NCBI RefSeq assembly: GCF_003816055.1 | Contig: NZ_CP033906.1 | Coordinates: 2,108,001-2,172,000 of the forward strand | Direction: 5' to 3' | From: Bacillus sp. FJAT-42376 | GTDB taxonomy: Bacteria; Bacillota; Bacilli; Bacillales; Bacillaceae | Length of the DNA: 64,000 bases | Part shown: in pieces, positions 56,160 to 64,000 of the stretch | How positions within the stretch are numbered: position 1 is the stretch's first letter | How the letters are laid out: every line of letters begins with the position of its first letter | Notes under the pieces: generated by a model | Database searches by the model: none | What the model was told of the DNA's origin: nothing | The model's input: the letters and a program-made list of their open reading frames with translations, nothing else | Position numbers and translations under genes: made by a program

Positions 56160-57587
56160 ATGGGAAGTGCAGTCGTATGGTTTCGCAGAGATTTTCGTTT
56201 TCAGGATCATCAGGCTCTTTCAGAAGCGCTATCGTATTGTAAACAACATGACTCAAACCTGTTATTCGTATTCCATTTGAACCGCCATTTTCTGAATGAA
56301 GCGGACACGGGAATGCGGCATCAGTATTTTATGGAAACAGTTCTGGACTTCAAGGCAAGGTGCCGAAAGCTTGGGACCGATTTGCTGTTTATAGAAGGGG
56401 AACCGGTAAAAGCTTTTCAGCAATTACTGGACAAGCATGATGATATTAATGCGGTCTTCTTTAATGCAGATGAAGCAGCATATGGAAAAGAAAGAGATGA
56501 AAAGGTTCGGAAGTGGCTGGAAGATAAAGATATTCAGGTGAATACATATCAGGACGCTTACATACATGGACCGGATGAAGTGCTGAAAAAAGACGGTTCG
56601 GTTTATAAAGTGTTTTCGCCCTATTATAAATCGTGGAAACAAAAGCGAAAAGACGGAATAAGAAAGCTGTCTTTTAAAGAACTGGAAAAGTATGCACGAA
56701 AAGCAGGTGCAGTTTCAGAAGAGGCAGAAAGTGAAATGAAGAAGCTTGCTAAAGGCTCAGAGAACATGGATTGGGAGATAGGAGAAAAGGCTGCCCGTTC
56801 ACAGCTGAAAAAATTTATTGAAGAAGAGCTGGACTCTTATCCGTCCGGCCGTAATATCCCTTCTAAAAAGGGAACGAGTCTGATGTCACGCTATTTAAAA
56901 ACCGGCACCATTTCTCCAAGAACTGTCTATGCAGCGATTGCCCAGGCTGATGCGAAAGAAGAGAGCAAAGAAGCCTACATTCGAGAGCTCGCTTTTCGGG
57001 ACTTTTATCAAATGTTGTACGCCCATTATCCTGAAACGAAAGAACAGGAGTTTATTAAGGATTACCGTGAGCTCGAATGGAATCGGGATGAGCGTCTGCT
57101 GAAGGCGTGGATCGACGGGAAGACCGGATATCCGATTGTAGATGCAGGGATGAGGCAGCTGAAGAAAGAAGGCTGGATGCATAACCGTCTCCGCATGATT
57201 ACTGCATCTTTTTTAACAAAAGATTTGTTATTGGATTGGAGAATGGGCGAAAAGTATTTCGCTTCAGCCCTTGTTGATTATGACCCTGGATCCAATGTGG
57301 GCGGATGGCAGTGGGCTGCATCAGTCGGAACGGACGCTGTACCTTATTTCAGGATATTTAATCCTGTCACCCAGTCAAAGCGGTTTGATCCGGATGGAGA
57401 GTATATCAAGAAGTATGTAGAGGAGCTTTCGGAAGTAAAATCACCCAGGATTCATGAGCCATGGAAAATGACAGAAGAAGAACAGAATGAAGCATCCTGT
57501 GTTATCGGAAAAAATTATCCCGAACCAATAGTGGATCATCAGGAACAGAGAAAGAAAGCAATAGCATTGTTCAAAAATGAACAATAA
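56160..57587 (+). CDS. phr: Deoxyribodipyrimidine photolyase (class I, FAD)
   Basis: 475 residues. The N-terminal photolyase alpha/beta domain starts VVWFRRDFRFQDHQAL; the FAD-binding domain has YPSGRNIPSKKGTSLMSRYL, ELAFRDFYQML, GYPIVDAGMRQLKKEGWMHNRLRM and DYDPGSNVGGWQW. It repairs UV-made cyclobutane pyrimidine dimers using blue light. The FAD- and DNA-contact residues appear intact, so a repair enzyme is more likely than a cryptochrome. It is inserted between pycA and ctaA, which I recall as adjacent in B. subtilis. Confidence 0.93.
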   Translation: MGSAVVWFRRDFRFQDHQALSEALSYCKQHDSNLLFVFHLNRHFLNEADTGMRHQYFMETVLDFKARCRKLGTDLLFIEGEPVKAFQQLLDKHDDINAVFFNADEAAYGKERDEKVRKWLEDKDIQVNTYQDAYIHGPDEVLKKDGSVYKVFSPYYKSWKQKRKDGIRKLSFKELEKYARKAGAVSEEAESEMKKLAKGSENMDWEIGEKAARSQLKKFIEEELDSYPSGRNIPSKKGTSLMSRYLKTGTISPRTVYAAIAQADAKEESKEAYIRELAFRDFYQMLYAHYPETKEQEFIKDYRELEWNRDERLLKAWIDGKTGYPIVDAGMRQLKKEGWMHNRLRMITASFLTKDLLLDWRMGEKYFASALVDYDPGSNVGGWQWAASVGTDAVPYFRIFNPVTQSKRFDPDGEYIKKYVEELSEVKSPRIHEPWKMTEEEQNEASCVIGKNYPEPIVDHQEQRKKAIALFKNEQ

Positions 57588-57615
57588 AAGGGAAGCCTCA
57601 GGCTTCCCTTTTATT
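57587..57615. terminator. Bidirectional terminator between phr and ctaA
   Basis: A 12-bp stem AAAAGGGAAGCC/GGCTTCCCTTTT with a TCA loop; it overlaps the ends of both convergent genes. Confidence 0.9.
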
Positions 57616-58558
57616 GTTTTCTTTTTAAATTAGCATTGCTCCGCGAAACGAGAAGCAGGAAGTAGCTTAATACACCAAACAGGCAGGAAATAAAAATCGC
57701 ATGCGCCAGAGAGATAGCCAAATTCAATTCGGTGATTACGATAAGAGCTCCTGATAGCGCCTGCAGTGATACAAGTATGAGGCAAATAATCCAGCCCCAG
57801 TATACTACTTTCTGGTGCTTATAATGCTTAACAGCCTGCCAGGCCGCATAAGCGATCCAAATAAAGATCAGTCCGGCAGCGAACCTGTGGCCCATTTGCA
57901 CCCATTCCTGAAAACGCATCGGCATCCACCCTGATCCATCATTGCACAATGGCCAGTTTGAGCAGGAGAGACTGGCTCCTCTATGGCGAACGTAGGCTCC
58001 TGTGTATACAACAATGTAACTGTATATGAGGACTCCGACCATATGGAATTTCATCTTTTTATCGAGAACAAGTGCATTTGCATCAAATTTCCTGTCTACT
58101 TCGAATATAAGAAGTGCAAGCATTAGAACCGATGCAAAAGATATGAGGGAGACTCCGAAATGAATGGCTTTCATGGCGCTTGACTGCCCCCATACCACCG
58201 CTCCCGCTCCAAGAAGTGCCTGAAGAATAAGGAATACAAAGGACAGGACAGATAAAAATTTTGTCTCTCTAATATGCCCGATCAGCCTCCAGGAAGCAAT
58301 GGACAGAGCGAGTACAAGGATTCCGGCAGCAGCACTGGCTCCCCTGTGGCTTAATTCTATAATCAGTGCAGGGTTTATATCGCTTGGAAGGAGGACAAAT
58401 TTCCCGTGGCATAAAGGCCATGACCGCCCGCAGCCCATCCCCGAACCGGTTTTAGTAACCAATGCTCCGCCTAAAAGGACGATGAGCATGACAAGCGTCG
58501 TAACGACGGCAAGCCATTTTAATGCAATACGCTTCAAACGATTCACCTTCTTATCCAT
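57611..58558 (-). CDS. ctaA: Heme A synthase
   Basis: 315 residues, eight membrane helices in two four-helix halves. Conserved pieces are [18 protein letters not shown] and its second-half partner [18 protein letters not shown] (each with a Cys pair), plus ELSHRGAS and QMGHRFAAG carrying heme-ligand histidines. It oxidises the C8 methyl of heme O to the formyl of heme A. Divergent from ctaB, the standard arrangement. A ResD-like TTTGTGAA lies upstream on the same strand (58655-58662). Confidence 0.95.
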   Translation of the reverse strand: MDKKVNRLKRIALKWLAVVTTLVMLIVLLGGALVTKTGSGMGCGRSWPLCHGKFVLLPSDINPALIIELSHRGASAAAGILVLALSIASWRLIGHIRETKFLSVLSFVFLILQALLGAGAVVWGQSSAMKAIHFGVSLISFASVLMLALLIFEVDRKFDANALVLDKKMKFHMVGVLIYSYIVVYTGAYVRHRGASLSCSNWPLCNDGSGWMPMRFQEWVQMGHRFAAGLIFIWIAYAAWQAVKHYKHQKVVYWGWIICLILVSLQALSGALIVITELNLAISLAHAIFISCLFGVLSYFLLLVSRSNANLKRKQ

Positions 58559-59253
58559 GAGTCAAAACATGATTCATCTATATTAGTATTTTGCCATAAC
58601 ACGCTTCTGATTGTAAGAAATAAGCGTGCAAAACACAACACACTTGGAGCATTGTTCACAAAACGCTTGAAATCAGGATGCATTTTTACTAATACTAGAA
58701 AAAAGGTTGATTAATGGAAAATAGTTTGCTAGAAATAATAAAGAAGGTTTTTTTCTAAAGCTCTGCTAAATTTGGCTGTTGATTTCCGTTACATGCACTC
58801 TTCTTTCCTTGGGCGGGCGGTGAGCCTCCCCGCCGCTTTGGGCCTGCGGGGTCTCGCCTGTCCCGCTTCTCTAAGCAGGAGTCTTGCGCCTTTCACTTCA
58901 ATCATGGTGTTGATTCTATCTCGCAAGATAAGCAAACGTCCGTCGGATGAAAACAGCAGCCAGGTTCAGCAGAGCTTTTCAAAATGGCGCCTTTATCATC
59001 CTGCCACCTTTTATGTTAAAATATAATCGCCTGAGATTTTTCATCTTTCACACAAATTATCACGGTATCGACACATAATGTTCACAAATTCGTCAAAAAT
59101 ATTTGTCGAATTCTTGTTTAAATCATTTAGAGCATTTTGTTCGGAGTGTACTTCCTGTATCATTATGTATAGATTCAGGCTTGTATATAGTGTGGAGAAT
59201 ACAGGTTTGAGATGCCGTTCAGTTCAGGCATCATTAGCAAAGGAGGATGTATT
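58559..59253. promoter_or_regulatory. ctaA-ctaB divergent control region with a repeat
   Basis: About 700 bp. It holds the MITE-like repeat at 58757-58979. TTCACAAA occurs at 58655-58662 (ctaA side) and 59081-59088 (ctaB side); its complement TTTGTGAA resembles the ResD-binding motif, and ResD activates ctaA and ctaB in B. subtilis. No -35/-10 pair was convincing. Confidence 0.45.
58757..58979 (+). repeat. Dispersed MITE-like repeat, copy 2
   Basis: A 223-bp element bounded by 30-bp imperfect inverted repeats (25 of 30 identical): AAAGCTCTGCTAAATTTGGC at one end, AAAGCTCTGCTGAACCTGGC on the other strand at the far end. Interior GC-rich palindromes (GGGCGGGCGGTGAGCC, GGGCCTGCGGGGTCTC). Same family as 31403-31564. 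No coding capacity. Confidence 0.85.
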
Positions 59254-60183
59254 ATGCCGAATTCGAGGACAGCTGCCGAAACAGCAATGAGCGAACAAGG
59301 TCCTCATGAGATCACTAAGGCTTCCGCCTGGAAGGACTTCCTGGCTCTCATAAAAATAGGAATTGTTAATTCCAATATGATCACAGCCTTTGCCGGGCTA
59401 TGGCTCGCCTTTTATTTTAGCGGAGAAAGCTTTTTGTCCTCACTGGATACAGTTGTTTTCGCTCTTTTAGGCTCTGCATTGGTCATGGCAGGATCATGTG
59501 CTGTAAACAATTATTATGACAGGGATATCGATCCGATTATGGAGAGGACGAAAAACCGTCCTACTGTAACGGGGAAATATGAGCCGAATCAAGCGCTTTG
59601 GATAGGGATTTTCCTGATTGCTCTTGGAATGGCAGCCCTTCTTATGACCACAATGATGGCGGCCGTTATCGGTGCGATCGGAGTTGTATCCTATGTATTC
59701 CTTTATACAATGTGGTCCAAGAGACGCTACACGATCAACACTGTAATCGGCAGCTTGCCGGGAGCCGTTCCGCCGCTTATCGGATGGACTGCAGTCGACC
59801 CGCATCTAACGGTTCAGGCAATGGTTCTGTTTATGATCATGTTTATCTGGCAGCCTCCGCATTTTCTGGCTCTCGCCATGAAAAGAGTGGACGAATACCG
59901 TGCCGCCAAAATTCCAATGCTTCCTGCTGTACGCGGGTTTGCAATGACAAAGAGGCAAATGATGGTTTGGGTAGCTTGTCTGCTTCCACTGCCATTCTAC
60001 CTTTATGATCTTGGAATTGGATTTCTGATTCTGGCCACTGTTTTAAATGTGGGCTGGATTGCACTTGCCCTGTCAGGCTACAAAATGAAGGATGACCTCG
60101 TGTGGGCCAAATGGATGTTCATTTATTCCTTAAACTACTTAACGATCCTCTTCGTATCTATGATCCTCTTCACGATCGTTTAA
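59254..60183 (+). CDS. ctaB: Heme O synthase (protoheme IX farnesyltransferase)
   Basis: 309 residues from the ATG at 59254, set by AAAGGAGG about 8 nt upstream. UbiA-family prenyltransferase with about nine membrane helices. First Asp motif [19 protein letters not shown] begins at N85; the second loop has [12 protein letters not shown] and [13 protein letters not shown]. It adds farnesyl to heme B. First gene of the ctaBCDEF run. Confidence 0.95.
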   Translation: MPNSRTAAETAMSEQGPHEITKASAWKDFLALIKIGIVNSNMITAFAGLWLAFYFSGESFLSSLDTVVFALLGSALVMAGSCAVNNYYDRDIDPIMERTKNRPTVTGKYEPNQALWIGIFLIALGMAALLMTTMMAAVIGAIGVVSYVFLYTMWSKRRYTINTVIGSLPGAVPPLIGWTAVDPHLTVQAMVLFMIMFIWQPPHFLALAMKRVDEYRAAKIPMLPAVRGFAMTKRQMMVWVACLLPLPFYLYDLGIGFLILATVLNVGWIALALSGYKMKDDLVWAKWMFIYSLNYLTILFVSMILFTIV

Positions 60184-60342
60184 TAATGAGTAAAGCGTGG
60201 CGGTGTGCATCCGCCGCGCATTATTCATCCTAATCCCTGTAAAAAATTCTTTTATTTAAAAGGATTTTCCATAAATATATTTTTCGCAATATTCTAAAGG
60301 TTACAACGTCACACAACCAAATTAATGGAAGAGGGGTTTGAT

Positions 60343-61422
60343 TTGGCTATGAAAAAATGGCGGACAACTTGGCGCCTGATGACAATGTTCATCTTAGCGG
60401 CGTTTGTCATGACCGGATGCGGAGAACCGTTTCTTTCTACCCTGCAGCCAGCGGGGGAAGTAGCGGAGAACCAATTCTGGATTATGAGTTTAAGCACGAT
60501 TATCATGGTGGTGGTCGTAGCTGTCGTCACGGTCATATTCGTTTATGTCATCATACGTTTCAGACAGCGAAGCGGGGATGAAAAGCGAATACCGGAGCAA
60601 GTGGAGGGGAATCAGCGGCTGGAAATAATCTGGACGGTCATTCCGATTTTGCTTTTGCTTGTGCTGGCTGTACCGGTTGTAGCAGCTACCTTTGATTTAG
60701 CGAATGTAAAGCCGATGGAAGAAAAAAACCGCAAACCGGAAGATGCGCTTGTCATTAATGTCCGGGCTAATCTTTACTGGTGGGAATTTGAGTACCCTGA
60801 CTACAAAATCGTGACAAGTCAGGATTTAGTCGTACCAACAGATGAAAAGGTTTACTTTAGTGTTAAAGCTTCTGATGTGAAACACTCCTTCTGGATCCCT
60901 GCAGCCGGCGGTAAAATTGATACGAACACGGAAAACGTCAATAAATTCTGGCTGTCGTTTGATTCGGATAAAGTCAATAAAGCCGGTGAATATCTTTACG
61001 GCAAGTGTGCCGAGCTTTGCGGGCCATCACACGCTTTAATGGACTTCAAAGTGAAAGCGGTACCGAGAGATGAATTCAACCAATGGACTGAAAAAATGAA
61101 AACAGCGAAACCTCAGGCAATGACGGCCATGGAAAAACAAGGGGAACAGCTTTTTAAAGAAAAAAGCTGTATTGGATGCCATGCTGTGTCACCTTCTGAT
61201 GAAAGACCTGCGGAAGGACGGATTGCCCCCAATCTTGGAAACTTCGGAGAACGCACAAAGGTTGCCGGCATTTTGCCTCATACAGATGAAAACATTAAAA
61301 AGTGGCTGGACAATCCCGAAAAGTATAAGCCGGGGAACAAGATGACAGGTCAATATCCTAAATTATCCGGAGAAGAAATTGAAGCGCTTACAGCTTACAT
61401 GAAGGGATTAAAGGTTGAATAA
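60343..61422 (+). CDS. ctaC: Cytochrome caa3 oxidase subunit II (CuA and heme c)
   Basis: 359 residues if it starts at TTG 60343, 6 nt after GAGGGG; ATG 60349 is the alternative and lies 12 nt away. Lipoprotein-type signal with VMTGC, two membrane helices, then the cupredoxin domain with CuA site CAELCGPSHALMDF, and a C-terminal cytochrome c domain with CIGCH and a Met ligand (NKMTGQYP). This fusion defines the caa3 type. It accepts electrons from cytochrome c. Confidence 0.95.
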   Translation: MAMKKWRTTWRLMTMFILAAFVMTGCGEPFLSTLQPAGEVAENQFWIMSLSTIIMVVVVAVVTVIFVYVIIRFRQRSGDEKRIPEQVEGNQRLEIIWTVIPILLLLVLAVPVVAATFDLANVKPMEEKNRKPEDALVINVRANLYWWEFEYPDYKIVTSQDLVVPTDEKVYFSVKASDVKHSFWIPAAGGKIDTNTENVNKFWLSFDSDKVNKAGEYLYGKCAELCGPSHALMDFKVKAVPRDEFNQWTEKMKTAKPQAMTAMEKQGEQLFKEKSCIGCHAVSPSDERPAEGRIAPNLGNFGERTKVAGILPHTDENIKKWLDNPEKYKPGNKMTGQYPKLSGEEIEALTAYMKGLKVE

Positions 61423-61453
61423 GAACTGCTTGCAATAAAGGGGAGGGTTTGAC

Positions 61454-63319
61454 TTGAGTACAATCGCTAGGAAAAAGGGATTCGGTGCGACGGTTTGGGA
61501 TTATATGACAACCGTCGATCACAAAAAAATTGCTCTATTATATTTGGCAGCCGGAGGATTTTTCTTCCTCATCGGGGGACTGGAAGCTATGCTGATCCGC
61601 ATTCAGCTTGCCATTCCGGGAAATGATTTTCTTCAGGCCGGTTTATACAATGAAGTTATTACTATGCATGGAACAACGATGATTTTCCTTGCATCCATGC
61701 CCTTGCTCTTTGCATTTATGAACGCTGTTGTTCCGCTTCAAATCGGAGCGCGCGATGTCGCATTTCCATTTTTAAATGCCCTTGGGTTCTGGCTCTTCTT
61801 GTTTGGAGGTATCTTCCTGAATCTGAGCTGGTTTTTAGGGGGCGCACCTGATGCGGGATGGACATCCTACGCATCACTTTCCCTGTATTCTCCCGGACAC
61901 GGGATTGATTTTTATGTACTCGGTCTGCAAATATCAGGGATTGGTACATTAACGGCAGGAATTAACTTCCTTGTGACGATCATTAACATGAGAGCGCCGG
62001 GAATGACGTTCATGAGAATGCCTCTTTTTACATGGACGACTTTTGTTGCATCAGCACTTATATTATTTGCTTTCCCGGCTTTAACGGTCGGTTTGGCCCT
62101 TATGATGTTTGACCGCCTTTTTGACACAAGCTTTTTTGTAGCAGACAAGGGAGGAAATACGGTTATCTGGGAGCATTTATTCTGGATCTTCGGGCACCCG
62201 GAAGTGTACATATTAATTCTTCCTGCGTTTGGGATGTTTTCGGACATTATTCCGGTTTTTTCAAGAAAAAGATTGTTTGGTTATTCATCCATGGTGTTTG
62301 CGACCGTTCTGATTGGATTCCTTGGCTTCATGGTTTGGGCGCATCATATGTTTACGACGGGTCTGGGGCCGATTGCGAACGCCATTTTCGCTGTCGCTAC
62401 AATGGCTATCGCGGTTCCGACGGGAATCAAGATCTTTAACTGGCTATTCACAATGTGGGGCGGTGTCATCCGCTATACAACAGCGATGCTGTGGTCCGTC
62501 GCTTTTATCCCCTCGTTTGTAATGGGCGGGGTTACCGGGGTGATGCTCGCAAGTGCGGCAGCGGATTATCAGTATCATGACAGCTATTTTGTCGTTGCCC
62601 ATTTCCATTACGTTATTGTTGGGGGAGTTGTTTTTGCTCTCTTTGCGGGTCTTCATTACTGGTGGCCGCTCATGTTTAATAAAATCCTTAATGAAAAATT
62701 AGGAAAAATTACGTTTGTGCTGTTCCTGACTGGTTTCCATCTTACTTTCTTCATTCAGCATTTCCTTGGCCTTTGGGGGATGCCGAGAAGGGTGTTTACG
62801 TACCTTCCTAATCAAGGCTGGGAAACTGCCAACCTTGTCAGTTCAGCCGGAGCCATATTGATGGCAGCTGCAACAATCATTATGCTGATTAATATTGTAT
62901 GGACATCTGTAAAAGGGAAAGCGGCAGGGAAGGATCCTTGGCTGGACGGAAGAACCCTTGAGTGGGCAGTTGAGGCACCGACTCCTGAATACAATTTTAA
63001 GCAAACGCCACTTGTTCGGGGACTTGATGCTCTTTGGGTGGAAAAGATGGCAGGTAAAAAAGGAATGACACCTGCGGAGCCGGTATCTGATATTCATATG
63101 CCGAATTCATCCATCATCCCGCTCATTATGGCATTCGGATTTTTCGTTGCCGCATTTGGCCTTATGTACCGGGCAGATGAGCCATGGGCGATTCTGTTAA
63201 TTTTCATTGGTTTCTCGATCACGCTTGTTTCCATGTTCTTAAGGTCTGTTCTCGATGATCATGGATTCCATATTCACAAAGAGGAACTTGAAGATGATCA
63301 AAAAGGGGTGAAGGCGTAA
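61454..63319 (+). CDS. ctaD: Cytochrome caa3 oxidase subunit I
   Basis: 621 residues from TTG behind GGGAGGG. About 13-14 membrane helices. Heme a and a3/CuB ligands are in ITMHGTTMIFLA, WEHLFWIFGHPEVYILILPAFG (with the cross-linked His-Tyr), WAHHMFTTG and VVAHFHYVIVGG. It reduces O2 and pumps protons. Its stop codon overlaps the ctaE start by one base. Confidence 0.97.
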   Translation: MSTIARKKGFGATVWDYMTTVDHKKIALLYLAAGGFFFLIGGLEAMLIRIQLAIPGNDFLQAGLYNEVITMHGTTMIFLASMPLLFAFMNAVVPLQIGARDVAFPFLNALGFWLFLFGGIFLNLSWFLGGAPDAGWTSYASLSLYSPGHGIDFYVLGLQISGIGTLTAGINFLVTIINMRAPGMTFMRMPLFTWTTFVASALILFAFPALTVGLALMMFDRLFDTSFFVADKGGNTVIWEHLFWIFGHPEVYILILPAFGMFSDIIPVFSRKRLFGYSSMVFATVLIGFLGFMVWAHHMFTTGLGPIANAIFAVATMAIAVPTGIKIFNWLFTMWGGVIRYTTAMLWSVAFIPSFVMGGVTGVMLASAAADYQYHDSYFVVAHFHYVIVGGVVFALFAGLHYWWPLMFNKILNEKLGKITFVLFLTGFHLTFFIQHFLGLWGMPRRVFTYLPNQGWETANLVSSAGAILMAAATIIMLINIVWTSVKGKAAGKDPWLDGRTLEWAVEAPTPEYNFKQTPLVRGLDALWVEKMAGKKGMTPAEPVSDIHMPNSSIIPLIMAFGFFVAAFGLMYRADEPWAILLIFIGFSITLVSMFLRSVLDDHGFHIHKEELEDDQKGVKA

Positions 63320-63939
63320 TGCATGCTGAAGAAAAACTGACAGCTGAAACATTCCCGGAATCTCCAGAAAAAGCCACCCTTGAAGGGAAAAATAAATTCG
63401 TTGGCTTTTGGCTGTTCCTGGGAGGAGAAACCGTCCTGTTCGCCTCTTTATTTGCAACGTTTCTTGCACTGAGGGAATCACCAAAAGGCGGTCCGCCTGA
63501 GGATCTGTTCGAGCTTCCTATAGTGTTTATAGCTACTATGCTTTTATTAACCAGCAGCTTGACAAGTGTTTATGCGATGTATCATATGAAGAACTTTAAC
63601 TTTAAGCAAATGCAAGTATGGCTTGCTGTTACGGTTCTTCTCGGAGCGGGATTTCTGGGGTTGGAAATCTATGAATTTAACCATTATGTTCATGAGAAAG
63701 ACTTTACGATTACGACCAATGCATTTGGCTCCGCCTTCTATACATTGGTTGGGACACATGGTGCCCACGTAACGTTTGGACTTCTATGGATTACTACGTT
63801 GATCCTTAGAAACAGCAAGCGGGGGTTGAGTCTTTATACGGCTCCAAAATATTACGTGGCCAGTCTATACTGGCACTTTATCGACGTTGTGTGGGTATTC
63901 ATTTTCACAGTCGTATACTTAATGGGGATGGTGGGATAA
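63319..63939 (+). CDS. ctaE: Cytochrome caa3 oxidase subunit III
   Basis: 206 residues with five hydrophobic segments, the short form found in Bacillus caa3 enzymes. Characteristic stretches are GFWLFLGGETVLFASLFATF, FTITTNAFGSAFYTLVGTHG and SLYWHFIDVVWVFIFTVVYL. It supports the stability of subunit I. The ATG overlaps the ctaD stop (TAATG) and the stop abuts the next ATG, giving tight coupling. Confidence 0.96.
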   Translation: MHAEEKLTAETFPESPEKATLEGKNKFVGFWLFLGGETVLFASLFATFLALRESPKGGPPEDLFELPIVFIATMLLLTSSLTSVYAMYHMKNFNFKQMQVWLAVTVLLGAGFLGLEIYEFNHYVHEKDFTITTNAFGSAFYTLVGTHGAHVTFGLLWITTLILRNSKRGLSLYTAPKYYVASLYWHFIDVVWVFIFTVVYLMGMVG

Positions 63940-64000
63940 ATGGCTCAACATCAAAATTCCGGTAACCCAAAGGTGGACCTTGCCTACCGAAAAAGGAAAA
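63940..64000 (+). CDS. ctaF: Cytochrome caa3 oxidase subunit IV (N-terminal fragment, cut by window end)
   Basis: Only 20 codons are visible, beginning MAQHQNSGNPKVDLAYRKRK. The basic, hydrophilic N-terminus and its place directly after ctaE (stop and start adjacent) fit CtaF, a small membrane subunit. The identity rests on operon position. Confidence 0.8.
   Translation, partial: MAQHQNSGNPKVDLAYRKRK

Noticed and set aside
60193..60219. Hairpin GCGTGGCGG/CCGCCGCGC after ctaB as a terminator
   Set aside because: Stable stem but no T tract follows, so it is probably not an efficient terminator within the cta operon.

Overview
The window is chromosomal DNA from a spore-forming Bacillaceae member (Bacillus sensu lato). 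The evidence is gene order and protein similarity recalled from Bacillus subtilis. Long blocks keep the B. subtilis order: ktrC-adeC-rnjA-rpoY-ykrA-def, ykyA-pdhABCD-slp-SR1-speA, yktA-yktB-small gene-suhB, ylaF-typA-ylaH, ylaI-ylaL-ylaJ-ylaK-ylaN-ftsW-pycA, and ctaA/ctaBCDEF. Sporulation genes (a YheC/YheD spore-coat ATP-grasp, a YjcZ peptide, a YhcN/YlaJ lipoprotein, a sporulenol-type cyclase) and many TTG/GTG starts behind strong Shine-Dalgarno sites fit this. I could not assign a species.

Layout. 1-10.6 kb: aldehyde dehydrogenase, a YtxH stress protein behind a sigma-B-type promoter, a five-PAS sensor kinase, squalene-hopene cyclase plus a small heat-shock protein, spore genes on the minus strand, and acyl-CoA thioesterase ykhA. 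10.6-16 kb: NAD(P)HX repair enzyme, a DUF6884-like protein, an apparently frameshifted small gene, ktrC, and adeC under a purine riboswitch whose terminator also masks the ribosome binding site. 16-19.3 kb: a TetR regulator with a short upstream gene, divergent from a small alarmone synthetase plus a DHA2 drug-efflux pump, with a TetR-like operator on their promoter. 19.3-25.4 kb: RNase J1/RpoY, ykrA, def, a 1.2-kb array of about 198-bp structured repeats abutting a YjcZ gene, and ykyA. 25.4-31.3 kb: the pyruvate dehydrogenase operon and slp. 31.4-35.8 kb: a MITE-like repeat, a BCCT transporter, a DUF1885-like gene, the SR1/SR1P dual-function RNA with CcpN-like operators, and speA.

35.9-42.7 kb: flavin oxidoreductase, yktA, yktB, suhB, GNAT, ylaF, typA, ylaH. 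42.7-46.7 kb is the clearest accessory insertion: a 102-bp tandem repeat array split by a complete IS256-family element with terminal inverted repeats and a 9-bp target duplication, then a NERD-domain gene. 46.7-64 kb: ylaI to ylaN, ftsW, pycA, a photolyase, ctaA, a second MITE-like repeat, and ctaB to ctaE, with ctaF cut by the window end.

The core genes link carbon flow (PDH, pyruvate carboxylase, SR1P), respiration (heme A synthesis and the caa3 oxidase), RNA turnover (RNase J1, RpoY, PhoH) and division (FtsW). The most notable non-coding features are the purine riboswitch, the SR1 locus, the TetR/alarmone/efflux module and the two unrelated tandem repeat arrays.
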